Source: Amycolatopsis rifamycinica (GTDB lineage Bacteria; Actinomycetota; Actinomycetes; Mycobacteriales; Pseudonocardiaceae). From it: a stretch of DNA of 64,000 nucleotides. A program made the translations under genes and the position numbers. The DNA lies in the NCBI RefSeq assembly GCF_000695625.1, contig NZ_JMQI01000054.1:1-64000 (forward strand), read 5' to 3'. Below the pieces are notes generated by a model. The model did not search any database and was not told the origin of the DNA. It saw only the letters and a list, made by a program, of their open reading frames with translations. Within the stretch, counting starts at the first letter, position 1, and the number at the start of each line of letters is the position of its first letter. Below, one piece after another: positions 32,591 through 40,518 of the stretch.

Positions 32591-32624
32591 GACTACTAGG
32601 GAGCGGACTATCGCCACTACTCAT
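32556..32624 (-). CDS. Candidate 22-residue leader peptide upstream of corA
   Basis: ATG 32624 is preceded by GGAGGAGGTGAGG, one of the strongest ribosome sites in the window. The ORF encodes MSSGDSPLPSSPSVPTSRVV followed by SR and a TAG stop. It contains four Pro codons (7, 9, 12, 15) and four AGT Ser codons, rare in such GC-rich DNA; both favour slow translation. It ends 99 bp before the corA ATG. Pro-rich leader peptides control mgtA and corA-type genes in enterobacteria. Translation of this ORF is not proven. Confidence 0.4.
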   Translation of the reverse strand: MSSGDSPLPSSPSVPTSRVVSR

Positions 32625-32765
32625 CGAGTTCCTCACCTCCTCCGGGCCGGGGACGACAGTGGCAGGGCTCGCGTTGACGCGCGAACACCGATGGTTGAGG
32701 GTACTCCTCACTACGGATGCGTGTCGTACCAGCCTCACGCGGTGTTACGCGACGGGAGATGACGA

Positions 32766-33269
32766 GTGCAGTTCGGTCGGTACTACGAGGAGTTCGAAGT
32801 CGGTGCGGTCTACAAGCACTGGCCGGGCAAAACGGTCACGGAATACGACGACCACATGTTCTGCCTGCTCACCATGAACCACCACCCGCTGCACCTGGAC
32901 GCGCACTACGCCGAGGAGACCACCGACTTCGGCAAGAACGTCGTGGTCGGGAACTACGTCTACTCGCTGCTGCTCGGGATGTCGGTGCCCGACGTCTCCG
33001 GCAAGGCGATCGCGAACCTCGAGGTCGAGTCCCTCAAGCACGTCAAGCCGACGTTCCACGGCGACACGATCTACGGCGAGACCGAGGTGCTCGACAAGAC
33101 GCCGTCGAAGTCCAAGGACGACCGCGGCGTGGTGTACGTCGAGACCCGTGGCTACAAGCAGGACGGCCTGATCGTGTGCACTTTCCGGCGGAAGGTGATG
33201 GTGCCGAAGCGGTCGTACGGGGAGACTCGGGGCGGGGAGCAGCCGGGCCGGCCGGTGCCGCACGAATGA
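32766..33269 (+). CDS. MaoC-like (R)-hydratase/dehydratase
   Basis: A 167-residue hot-dog-fold protein of the MaoC dehydratase family, which hydrates enoyl-CoA or related thioesters. The family core is FCLLTMNHHPLHLDAHYAEE (about residues 32-52), which includes the catalytic-type Asp/His region, then GKNVVVGNYVYSLLLGMSV. GTG 32766 has GGGAG 8 nt upstream. The physiological substrate is unknown. The DUF2332 gene follows after 7 bp on the same strand. Confidence 0.88.
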   Translation: MQFGRYYEEFEVGAVYKHWPGKTVTEYDDHMFCLLTMNHHPLHLDAHYAEETTDFGKNVVVGNYVYSLLLGMSVPDVSGKAIANLEVESLKHVKPTFHGDTIYGETEVLDKTPSKSKDDRGVVYVETRGYKQDGLIVCTFRRKVMVPKRSYGETRGGEQPGRPVPHE

Positions 33270-33276
33270 GGCTCTG

Positions 33277-34371
33277 ATGGACCTGGACGGGATCAAGGAA
33301 ATACTCCGCACGTTCGCGGAAGCCGAGGCGCGCGGGGTCTCGCCGCTGTACGAGCACCTCGCGCTGCGGGCCGCCGAGGACGACGACGTCGCGGGCCTGC
33401 TGTCGGTGGCCCGGGACGGCGAGGTGCGCGGCACGCTGCTGATGGCGGTGGCGCACCGGCTCGTGCAGGCCGATCCGATCCACCCGCTCTCGAGGTACTA
33501 CCCGTCGCTGGGCGGCTTCGACGGCGTCGACTCGGACACGTGGCCGCTGTTCCGGTCGTTCCTGCTGGAGCGGGCTTCGAAGGCGCGTGCTCTGATCGCC
33601 TCGCGGTACACGCAGACGAACGAGGTCCGCCGGGCGGCGTTGCTGTACCCCGGCGTGGCGCGGGCGGCCCGGGAAGCGGGCGGGAAGGTCTCGCTGCTCG
33701 AGGTCGGCTGCAGCGCGGGGCTCCTGCTGGGCCTGGACCGCTTCGGCTACCGCTACCAGTGCGACGGCGGCGACCAGCTGACGGCGGGCCCGGCGAAGGC
33801 GGCGGTCGGGCTGCACTGCGCGCTGGACCTGGCCCCGGGCGCGGTGGTGCCGAAGCTGCCGAAGAAGCTCGCGCTGCTCGACCGGGCGGGCCTGGACCGG
33901 GCCCCGGTGGACCTGTCGGACGAGGACGAGCTGGCCTGGCTGGAGGCGTGCGTCTGGGCGGACCAGCCGGACCGCATCAGGCTCCTGCGCACGGCGGCGG
34001 CCGAGCAGGCCCGCCACCGCCCGCGCCTGATCACCGGGGACGGCGTCGACGACCTGGCGTCGGCGGCGGCGTCGCTGGAGGGCCCCCTGGTCGTGCTGAC
34101 CAGCCACGTCCTCGCCTATTTCACGGCTTCGCGGCGGGCCGAGTTCATCGCGGCGTTGGCCGAGCTGGCCTCGTCACGGCCGGTGTGGTGGGTTTCGGAG
34201 GAGTTCTACGGGGCCGGGCTCGAGGCGGTCCTGCCGGGCCGCGACGACCTCTCGGGCGCGGACGGGCTAGCCACCCTGGGCGTCGTGCGGTGGGAGGACG
34301 GCAAGCCGGAGGCGCACGCCCTGGCCCGGACCGCGCCGCACGGGCAGCGGATGACCTGGTTGCCGCTGTAG
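33277..34371 (+). CDS. DUF2332 family protein
   Basis: A 364-residue cytoplasmic protein of the uncharacterised DUF2332 family. Conserved stretches are HPLSRYYPSLGG, YTQTNEVRRAALLYPG, LLEVGCSAGLLLGLDRFGY and LTSHVLAYFTASRRAEFIAA. The VGCSAGL segment resembles a SAM-binding loop, so a methyltransferase-like fold is plausible but unproven. It starts at ATG 33277. It ends just before a DnaA-box-type repeat. Probably cotranscribed with the MaoC gene. Confidence 0.88.
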   Translation: MDLDGIKEILRTFAEAEARGVSPLYEHLALRAAEDDDVAGLLSVARDGEVRGTLLMAVAHRLVQADPIHPLSRYYPSLGGFDGVDSDTWPLFRSFLLERASKARALIASRYTQTNEVRRAALLYPGVARAAREAGGKVSLLEVGCSAGLLLGLDRFGYRYQCDGGDQLTAGPAKAAVGLHCALDLAPGAVVPKLPKKLALLDRAGLDRAPVDLSDEDELAWLEACVWADQPDRIRLLRTAAAEQARHRPRLITGDGVDDLASAAASLEGPLVVLTSHVLAYFTASRRAEFIAALAELASSRPVWWVSEEFYGAGLEAVLPGRDDLSGADGLATLGVVRWEDGKPEAHALARTAPHGQRMTWLPL

Positions 34372-34379
34372 TCGCCGGG

Positions 34380-34470
34380 GTTGTCCACAGCCGGGCCGGG
34401 CTGTGGACAACCCGCTGCGCGGGGCCGGGTTCGTCGGTGGGCGCCGATAGACTGGACTCGGGGACGCCCC
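34380..34470 (+). repeat. DnaA-box-pair intergenic repeat, copy 3
   Basis: GTTGTCCACAG (34380-34390) and CTGTGGACAAC (34401-34411) form a perfect 11-bp inverted repeat whose arms are TTGTCCACA boxes. After exactly 33 nt comes CGATAGACTGGAC (34445-34457), then GGGGACGCCCCCC. The 33-nt spacing is identical to copy 1 at 2.1 kb. It begins 8 bp after the DUF2332 stop. Confidence 0.8.
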
Positions 34471-34486
34471 CCAGGGACGGGCGGGG

Positions 34487-34888
34487 TTTCCGGCGGTCCT
34501 GAGGGCCCGGCGAGGAAGCGTCCGGCGGCCTCAGGGACGGCCGAGAGAGCCTCAGGCGGCCCTCGGCGACCCAACCGGCAGGGCCTACCAAGAGCCGAGG
34601 CAAGAAGCACTACGCCGCCCTCATCTGCCTGGCCCGCCGCCCCTGCGACGTCCTCCACGCCATGCTCCGCGACCGCACCCACCACCGACACCGCGATTCA
34701 GCGCCCGCCACCGCCGCGGCTTCACAACCCGATAGGGACGCGCGGGGAAGCTTCCCGCCGCCCTCTGGGACGGGCGGGAGAGCCTCCGGCGGCCCTCAGG
34801 GGCGGGCGGGAGCGTCCGGCGGCTCTGAGGACGGGCAGGGAGTTCCCGCCGCCCTTGGGGACCGCCGGGGAGCTTCCGACGACCCTCA
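34487..34888. repeat. Degenerate ~30-bp GC-rich tandem repeat, split by an IS110 remnant
   Basis: Units of about 30 bp with the core TCCGGCGGCCCTCAGGGACG recur at 34487-34580 and again at 34746-34888 (five units). The array ends at the stop codon of the Nudix gene. Frames reading through the array give low-complexity Arg/Pro/Gly proteins with no hallmark of real genes. There are no unique spacers, so this is not a CRISPR. Confidence 0.7.
34590..34730 (+). mobile_element. Remnant of an IS110-family transposase C-terminus
   Basis: The frame from 34590 reads KSRGKKHYAALICLARRPCD then VLHAMLRDRTHH, which I recognise as the C-terminal GKKH...LARRRCDVLxAMLRD segment of IS110-family (Transposase_20) enzymes. 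No upstream DEDD or catalytic part is present. The usual stop after the Ala-rich tail appears mutated (GCTTCACAA instead of a TGA-containing GCTTGACAA). The fragment sits inside the 30-bp repeat array. Confidence 0.6.
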
Positions 34889-35299
34889 CGCCCGCGGCAA
34901 AGCCCCCCACTCACGCAGCGTCACGAAAAGCAGATCCACCAGCTCTCCAGCGGCCTCCAACCGGGCAAGGTCTGCCGCATCGGACCAACGCACATCCGAC
35001 GCATCATCACCTGCCGTGAGGATCCCGCCCTCCACCTCGCAGGCGTAGTCGAAGATCTCGTACGGCCCTCGCCGCACCGAACCGATCAGTGTGCCCGGAA
35101 TCACGTCGAGGCCCGTTTCCTCGGCGAGCTCCCGGATCACGGCCTCTTTGTCCGTTTCGCCCGGTTCGACTCGGCCACCCGGCAGCGACCACTGCCCCGA
35201 ACCGGGGTCGTTCGCGCGCCGGATGAGCAGCAAACGGCCCTGTGGATCGAACGCGATGCCGCCGACACAGCGGACTGTGGTGCTGGTGAGCCGCTCCAT
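34886..35299 (-). CDS. Nudix hydrolase
   Basis: A 137-residue pyrophosphohydrolase. The full Nudix box G-x5-E-x7-R-E-x2-E-E-x-G is present at residues 42-63 (GRVEPGETDKEAVIRELAEE then TGL). It probably cleaves a nucleoside diphosphate derivative or acts in nucleotide-pool cleaning. ATG 35299 gives the normal family N-terminus; the longer open frame upstream runs through the promoter. The last codons abut the GC-rich repeat array. Confidence 0.9.
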   Translation of the reverse strand: MERLTSTTVRCVGGIAFDPQGRLLLIRRANDPGSGQWSLPGGRVEPGETDKEAVIRELAEETGLDVIPGTLIGSVRRGPYEIFDYACEVEGGILTAGDDASDVRWSDAADLARLEAAGELVDLLFVTLREWGALPRA

Positions 35300-35495
35300 G
35301 TCCCGAAGGGTAGACGTAACCGAAGTGAAAACGGATGTCCTGTACACGGAGAGTAGCCGTACGGTACACTTCGGACCGCGTGCTGACCCAAGCGCGGGAC
35401 TTCCCTCCCCTGCGCCTGTTCAGTGCGGTACAACGTAAAACGTCAGGTTCTCTGCTGTTGTCCGGTGTCACCGTAAGAGACGGGATTTGATCGCG

Positions 35496-35660
35496 GTGAA
35501 CGTGAAGAAGATTGCGGGCCTCGCCGGTATCGCACTGGTGCTGTTCTTCGTCATCGCCCAGCCTGGGCAGGCCGCCGGCCTCGTCGGCAACATCATCGAC
35601 TTCCTCCGCAGCTCGGCTGAATCGGTGATCACCTTCGTCAGCAGCGTGTTCAAGGGCTGA
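35496..35660 (+). CDS. 54-residue membrane protein preceding the bPH2 gene
   Basis: A small ORF starting at GTG 35496: N-terminal VKKIAGLAGIALVLFFVIAQ is a hydrophobic helix, and residues 24-52 (GLVGNIIDFLRSSAESVITF then VSSVF) form a second, amphipathic helix. GAGACGGGA lies about 12 nt upstream. It is 20 bp before the bPH2 gene on the same strand. No function is recognised; it looks like a conserved small membrane partner. GTG 35502 is an alternative start. Confidence 0.7.
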   Translation: MNVKKIAGLAGIALVLFFVIAQPGQAAGLVGNIIDFLRSSAESVITFVSSVFKG

Positions 35661-35677
35661 TCGAGGGTTACCCTCGA
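35661..35677 (+). promoter_or_regulatory. Inverted repeat between small membrane protein and bPH2 gene
   Basis: TCGAGGGT-T-ACCCTCGA fills the gap between the stop (35660) and the next ATG (35681). It includes the only GAGGG that could serve as Shine-Dalgarno, so a hairpin here could lower translation of the bPH2 gene or make it depend on upstream translation. Confidence 0.4.
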
Positions 35678-35680
35678 ACC

Positions 35681-36241
35681 ATGTTCGCGCCACGCGACCC
35701 CGACGAGTACCTCCTCGACACCGAGCGGCGGGTCATCCGGATCCGCCGCCACTGGGCGGTGCTGCTCTGGGACACCTTCGAGGCGGCCGCGCTGCTGGCC
35801 GTCTGCGTGCTGGTGTCCTACCTGCTGCCACCTGCGCTGTACATCGGCCAGAACATCCTCTGGTACGTCGCGCTGCTCGTCGTCCTGCGGTTCGCCTACG
35901 TGGTGATGGAGTGGTGGGTCGAGCGCCTGGTGGTCACCGACAAGCGGTTCGTCATGACCACCGGGGTGTTCACCACCAAGGTGCTGATGATGCCGATCAG
36001 CAAGGTCACCGACCTCAGTTACGTCCGCACGGCGACCGGCCGCATGATGGGCTACGGCACGATGGTGGTCGAGTCCGCCGGTCAGATCCAGGCGCTCAAC
36101 AAGATCGACTTCCTGCCGCGGCCCGAAGAGTTCTACGACACGATCTCGGAGCTCGTCTTCGGCGACAAGCAGAAGCAGGCCGAGCGCTTCTCGATGATCA
36201 AGGCCCAGCGGGCCGCCCGGGGCAAGAAGCCCGTCGGCTGA
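35681..36241 (+). CDS. Bacterial PH-domain membrane protein (bPH_2, YdbS-like)
   Basis: A 186-residue protein. Two TM helices (WDTFEAAALLAVCVLVSYLL, about 29-50, and NILWYVALLVVLRFAYVVME, about 57-77) precede a bPH_2 domain (WWVERLVVTDKRFVMTTGVF then TKVLMMPISKVTDLSYV). The family is membrane-bound and of poorly known function. It starts at ATG 35681, directly after the inverted repeat. Close pairing with the upstream 54-residue membrane protein suggests a complex. Confidence 0.88.
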   Translation: MFAPRDPDEYLLDTERRVIRIRRHWAVLLWDTFEAAALLAVCVLVSYLLPPALYIGQNILWYVALLVVLRFAYVVMEWWVERLVVTDKRFVMTTGVFTTKVLMMPISKVTDLSYVRTATGRMMGYGTMVVESAGQIQALNKIDFLPRPEEFYDTISELVFGDKQKQAERFSMIKAQRAARGKKPVG

Positions 36242-36288
36242 GAGTCCCGCTTCGCGTGTGACCCAGCGCATCGTCGAGAATGGACACG

Positions 36289-37152
36289 ATGCGCATCGAC
36301 CTGCACGCCCACTCCACCGCTTCCGACGGCACCGACACGCCGGCCGGGCTCGTCGCCGCGGCCGCGAAAGCCGGGCTCGACGTCGTCGCGATCACCGACC
36401 ACGACACCACCGCGGGCTGGGCGCCCGCCTCCGAAGCGGTGTCACCCGGCCTGACGCTCGTCCCCGGCGCCGAGCTCTCCACGGTGTCGACCGACCCCGA
36501 GACGGGCCGGCAGATCAGCGTCCACCTGCTCGCCTACCTCTTCGACCCGACGTCCGAGCCCATCGTCACCGAGCAGACCCGGCTCCGGCTCGAGCGCCGC
36601 ACCCGGCTGCGCCGGATGGCCGAGCGGATGGCCGCCGACGGCCTGCCGATCGACGCCGACGAGATCTTCGGCCTGCTCCCCGAGGACTCCCCGCCCGGAC
36701 GGCCGCACCTGGCCCAGGCGCTCGTCCGCGCCGGGCTGGTCAAGTCCGTCGACGAGGCCTTCGCCGACTACCTCAGCCCCCGCCGCGGCTACTACGTGGC
36801 CCGGCGCGACACGCCGGTCGAGGAAGCCATCGACATGATCGCCGCGGCCGGCGGCGTCACGGTCATCGCGCACCCCTTCGCCTTCAGCCGCGGCGCCACG
36901 ATCAGCGAGGACACCCTCGCCGGGCTGGCCGCGCGCGGGCTCACCGGCGTCGAGGCCGACCACCCGAACCACGACGCGCCGACGCGGGCCCGCACCCGCG
37001 AGCTGGCCGGCGAGCTCGGCCTGCTCGTCACCGGATCCAGCGACTACCACGGCACGAACAAGACGATCAAACTCGGCGAGTGCACCACCGACCCCGGGCA
37101 GTTCGAGGAACTCACTTCGCGCGCCACGGGGTTCGAAGTCGTGAAGGGCTGA
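36289..37152 (+). CDS. PHP-domain metallophosphoesterase (TrpH/YciV-like)
   Basis: About 287 residues. The PHP metal-site motifs are LHAHSTASDG at the N-terminus, VAITDHDTTAGW, VPGAELSTV, VIAHPFAFSRG and SSDYHG near the C-terminus. Relatives (YciV/RnaseAM, 3',5'-nucleoside bisphosphate phosphatases) dephosphorylate nucleotides or degrade short RNA. ATG 36289 gives the usual MRIDLHAHST start; ATG 36280 in frame is possible. The marC gene starts 1 bp after its stop. Confidence 0.9.
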   Translation: MRIDLHAHSTASDGTDTPAGLVAAAAKAGLDVVAITDHDTTAGWAPASEAVSPGLTLVPGAELSTVSTDPETGRQISVHLLAYLFDPTSEPIVTEQTRLRLERRTRLRRMAERMAADGLPIDADEIFGLLPEDSPPGRPHLAQALVRAGLVKSVDEAFADYLSPRRGYYVARRDTPVEEAIDMIAAAGGVTVIAHPFAFSRGATISEDTLAGLAARGLTGVEADHPNHDAPTRARTRELAGELGLLVTGSSDYHGTNKTIKLGECTTDPGQFEELTSRATGFEVVKG

Positions 37153-37153
37153 C

Positions 37154-37783
37154 ATGACGTTCGCCGACGTCTTCGACGCGAAGCTCTTCATGAGCGCGAC
37201 GATCACCCTGATCGTCATCATGGACCCGCCCGGCACCGTGCCGGTGTTCCTCAGCCTCGTCGGCCGCAAGCCGATGGCGACCCGGGCGCGCGCCGCGCGG
37301 CAGGCCGTCCTGGTGTCACTGCTGGTCATCAGCCTGTTCGCGGTCGCGGGCCAGGCGATACTGGCCTACCTCGGCATCGGCATCCCCGCGCTGCAGGGCG
37401 CGGGCGGCCTGCTGCTCCTGCTGATCGCGCTGCAGCTGCTCACCAGCAACGGCCACGAGCCCGAAGCGGCGGCCGAAGACGTCAACGTCGCGCTCGTGCC
37501 GCTCGGCACGCCGCTGCTGGCCGGGCCCGGCGCGATCGCCGCGACCATCGTGTTCGTCCGGCAGGCCGACGGGCACATCGGCGCGTACATCGCCCTGGCG
37601 CTGGCGATCGTCACGACCCACCTCGTCATCTACCTGTGCATGCGCTACTCCGGCCTCGTCATCCGGCTGATCAAGGAAAGCGGCATCACGCTGCTGGCCA
37701 AGGTGGCCGGCCTGCTGCTCGCGGCCATCGCCGTCGAGCTCGTCGCGAACTCCGTCCGCGGGTTCATCTCCGGCGCCGGCTGA
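37154..37783 (+). CDS. MarC-family integral membrane protein
   Basis: A 209-residue protein with six predicted TM helices. Family features are IVIMDPPGTVPVFLSLVG near the start and the repeated VPLGTPLLAGPGAIAATIVF. MarC proteins were once linked to multiple antibiotic resistance; their transport role is unsettled. ATG 37154 lies 1 bp after the PHP stop, so the two are coupled. Confidence 0.92.
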   Translation: MTFADVFDAKLFMSATITLIVIMDPPGTVPVFLSLVGRKPMATRARAARQAVLVSLLVISLFAVAGQAILAYLGIGIPALQGAGGLLLLLIALQLLTSNGHEPEAAAEDVNVALVPLGTPLLAGPGAIAATIVFVRQADGHIGAYIALALAIVTTHLVIYLCMRYSGLVIRLIKESGITLLAKVAGLLLAAIAVELVANSVRGFISGAG

Positions 37784-37875
37784 CGCCGCCACCCGGGTTG
37801 TCCTGCCGGACAGGATGCGCCCGGTGCGTTGACATCGTTGGCACCGCTCCCGCAGCCTGAATCTCAGCTCAGCAT

Positions 37876-37889
37876 TTGAAACGATTCAA
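37876..37889 (+). promoter_or_regulatory. LacI-type operator upstream of rhamnosidase gene
   Basis: TTGAAACGATTCAA is a near-perfect CG-centred palindrome of the LacI-family type, 18 bp before the rhamnosidase ATG and overlapping the expected promoter/5' end. No LacI gene is nearby in the window, so the repressor would be encoded elsewhere. Confidence 0.6.
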
Positions 37890-37907
37890 TGCCCTGCGGA
37901 GGCCTCG

Positions 37908-40370
37908 ATGAAGTGGCTCAGAGCAGTCCTGCCGGTCACGGTGCTGGTGGCGAGCGGTGTGGTCGCCGCGCCCGCCGACGCCGCGCCCGGCTGGCAGAAG
38001 TACGTCGTCGCGCCGGCGAGCCGGGACGTCCGGCCGGTGCGGGTGCTGTCCACCACCGGTGACGTCACCAACCCGAACGGCCTGCTGGGGCGCGGGGTGG
38101 CGACGTTCAAGCGGCAGGCGCCGCCGCCGAAGCCCGCGTGGCCCGCGGGGACCACCGCGGCCGCGTCGTCGTTCCACGCGCCGAACAGCGGCGGGAACGG
38201 GCAGCCCCGGACCTACGAGCCCGGCAACGCCGTCGACGGCAACCCCGAGACGTTCTGGAACGACGACACGATCGGCGCGTACCCCGACGTCCTGACGATC
38301 ACCGCCGGGGCGCCGGTCGCAATGCCCGGCGTCACCGTCTTGTCCAATGTGGACGGGGTGCCGCAGGACCTCACCGTCGAGGTGCTGGACGCGGGCGCGT
38401 GGCGGGTCGCGGCCTCCGTGACGGGGAACACGGCCGTGCAGCGCGCGGTGACCTTCGACCGGCCGGTGACGACCGCGCAGGTCCGGATCACCGTGACGAA
38501 GGACCAGAGCACCCCGTCCGGCGAGTTCAGCCGCGTCGCGGAGGTGTGGCCCGGTGTGGTCGCCGACCCGCCGGTGCCGTCCGCGGTCGTCGACTTCGGC
38601 AAGGTCGTCGCCGGGTACCCGGAGATCGCGTTCGCGGGCGCCTCGGCGAACCTGCCGGGCGTCCGCCTGGCGTTCTCGGAGACGCTGCAGTACCTGGGCG
38701 AACGCTCCGACTTCACCCGCTCGGACTTCTCCGGCGGGCCCGGCACCGACCAGTACGCCGTGCCCGCGACGCCGACGGTGTGGCGCGACACGAAGAGCTG
38801 CGCTTCGGGGACCCAGGTGTGCGCGGACGGCCTGCACGGCTTCCGGTACCTGCGGATCAGCCTCGACGCGCTGGCGTCGGACGCGCCGCTGGCCCAGCCG
38901 TCCGGTGAGGTGCGCATCAGCGGCGTCTCGCTCGGCTTCACGCCGTTCCTCGGCACGCCGTCGACCTACCGCGGCTGGTTCGAGTCGTCCGACGAAGACC
39001 TCAACAAGTACTGGTACGCGGCGTCGTACACGAACGAGCTGGGCATGGACACCTTCCGCGAGTCCGATGTGGACCCGAGGGGCGCGTTCTCGCCGTCGCT
39101 GGACGGGAAACTGGTGCTGCACGATGGTGCGAAGCGCGACCGGGACCCGTACGTCGGCGACGTCGCCGTCTCCGGTCTGACGCAGTACCTGACGCACCAG
39201 GACGGCACGGCGGCGAAGAACGTCCTCGCCGACCTGGCGGACCACCAGCGCGCGGACGGCTGGATCCCGCCCGCGTCGATCAACGGCTACACGCTGCCGC
39301 TGTTCGACTATCCGCTCTGGTGGGTGACGTCGAGCTGGGACTACGTCCTGTACAGCGGCGACACCGCGTACGCGGCTTCGTACTATCCGCACCTCGTGAA
39401 GACGCTCGACAGCTGGTATCCGTCGGTGACCGATTCGCGCGGGTTGCTCGCGAAGGGCCTCAACGGGACAGGCGGCTACGGGGACTACGCGTTCCTGCCG
39501 CGTACGGGCGAAGTGACGTACTACAACGCGTTGTACGTCCGGGCGCTTCAGGGCGCTGCCGGTCTGGCGCGCGCGACGGGGCATCCGGCCGACGCGGATC
39601 GATGGCTGTCGCGGGCTTCGGCGGTGTCCGCGGCGGTGAACGCTCATCTGTGGGATCCGGCGGCCGGCGCTTATCTCGACTCGGCGACGGGCGCGGCGCG
39701 GCACGGGCAGGACGGCAACAGTCACGCTGTTCTGGCCGGTATCGCGTCGCCCGCCCAGGCCGCTTCGGCGTTGGCGCGGCTGGCGGCGGGCGCGTTGCCG
39801 TACGGGAACCCGTTCATGGACAACGACACTCTGGTGGGTGACGGCACGAAGCGCGTGTACGCGTTCACGTCGTTCCCCGAGCTGCAGGCGCGGTTCCGCA
39901 GCGGCCAGCCGGACTCGGCGATCGACCAGATCAAGCGCATGTACGGCTGGATGGCCACGCACGACCCGGGCATCACGGCGTGGGAGGGCATCGGCGAGGG
40001 CGGCTCGCACTACGAGCAGGGCTACACCTCGGCCGCGCACGGCTGGTCGACCGGGGTCGTCCCGGCGCTGACGAACGAGCTGCTGGGCGTCTTACCGACG
40101 TCGCCGGGCTTCGCGACCTGGACGGTTTCGCCGCACCCGGGTTCGGTTTCGTGGGCTCGCGGAGCGGTGCCGACGCCGAAGGGCGCGTTGTCGGCTTCGT
40201 GGTCTCAGCAGGGTTCGGTGTTCACGCTGACGGTGAGCGCGCCGCGGGGGACGTCCGGGTCGCTGGTGGTGCCTTCGGGGCATTTGGTGCTGCTGGACGG
40301 GCGTCCGCTGCGCGCGGCGGGTCCGCTGACTGTTTCCGGCGGCACGCACACGGTGCTCGTCGTGAGCTGA
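37908..40370 (+). CDS. Secreted GH78-type alpha-L-rhamnosidase with discoidin-like domain
   Basis: An 820-residue extracellular glycoside hydrolase. A Sec signal peptide covers residues 1-26 (VLPVTVLVASGVVAAPADAA). A beta-sandwich resembling F5/8 type C/CBM modules follows (PGNAVDGNPETFWNDDTIGA). The (alpha/alpha)6 catalytic domain has the GH78 signature-like LHDGAKRDRDPYVGDVAVSG and HQRADGWIPPA, and a C-terminal beta domain (WTVSPHPGSVSWARGAVPTP). It probably removes rhamnose from plant or microbial glycans. GGAGG precedes the ATG. A LacI-type operator upstream suggests sugar induction, and a strong hairpin follows. Confidence 0.88.
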   Translation: MKWLRAVLPVTVLVASGVVAAPADAAPGWQKYVVAPASRDVRPVRVLSTTGDVTNPNGLLGRGVATFKRQAPPPKPAWPAGTTAAASSFHAPNSGGNGQPRTYEPGNAVDGNPETFWNDDTIGAYPDVLTITAGAPVAMPGVTVLSNVDGVPQDLTVEVLDAGAWRVAASVTGNTAVQRAVTFDRPVTTAQVRITVTKDQSTPSGEFSRVAEVWPGVVADPPVPSAVVDFGKVVAGYPEIAFAGASANLPGVRLAFSETLQYLGERSDFTRSDFSGGPGTDQYAVPATPTVWRDTKSCASGTQVCADGLHGFRYLRISLDALASDAPLAQPSGEVRISGVSLGFTPFLGTPSTYRGWFESSDEDLNKYWYAASYTNELGMDTFRESDVDPRGAFSPSLDGKLVLHDGAKRDRDPYVGDVAVSGLTQYLTHQDGTAAKNVLADLADHQRADGWIPPASINGYTLPLFDYPLWWVTSSWDYVLYSGDTAYAASYYPHLVKTLDSWYPSVTDSRGLLAKGLNGTGGYGDYAFLPRTGEVTYYNALYVRALQGAAGLARATGHPADADRWLSRASAVSAAVNAHLWDPAAGAYLDSATGAARHGQDGNSHAVLAGIASPAQAASALARLAAGALPYGNPFMDNDTLVGDGTKRVYAFTSFPELQARFRSGQPDSAIDQIKRMYGWMATHDPGITAWEGIGEGGSHYEQGYTSAAHGWSTGVVPALTNELLGVLPTSPGFATWTVSPHPGSVSWARGAVPTPKGALSASWSQQGSVFTLTVSAPRGTSGSLVVPSGHLVLLDGRPLRAAGPLTVSGGTHTVLVVS

Positions 40371-40375
40371 CCGGG

Positions 40376-40425
40376 CTTTCCGCGCGGGGCGGGCTCGCCC
40401 CCGCGGGCTCGCCCCGCGCGGAAAG
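40376..40425 (+). terminator. Hairpin terminator after rhamnosidase gene
   Basis: 16-bp perfectly complementary arms, CTTTCCGCGCGGGGCG (40376-40391) and its reverse complement (40410-40425), with an 18-nt loop, start 6 bp after the stop. Confidence 0.8.
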
Positions 40426-40426
40426 T

Positions 40427-40499
40427 GGCTGTGACATCTGGGGCTGCGCCCCAGGTCGGGGGCTCCGCCACCCGAACCCCCGCAAAAAGTGTCGGTGGT
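40427..40499 (-). repeat. GC-rich intergenic repeat, copy B
   Basis: Read on the minus strand it has the same blocks as the copy at 9.9 kb: CCACCGACACTTT, GGGGGTTCGGGTGGCGGAGC, GGGGCGCAGCCCC and GATGTCACAG. Here it lies between genes, directly after the rhamnosidase terminator and before the RecB-like gene. Confidence 0.8.
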
Positions 40500-40518
40500 G
40501 GTGCGTAGCGTGGGCGGC

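Noticed and set aside
34746..34888. Possible CRISPR array
   Set aside because: Units are contiguous and degenerate with no unique spacers, and no cas genes are present.
34381..35019. Open frame across the repeat array and its antisense versions
   Set aside because: The product is an Arg/Pro/Gly repeat created by the 30-bp DNA repeats, with no ribosome site or family features.
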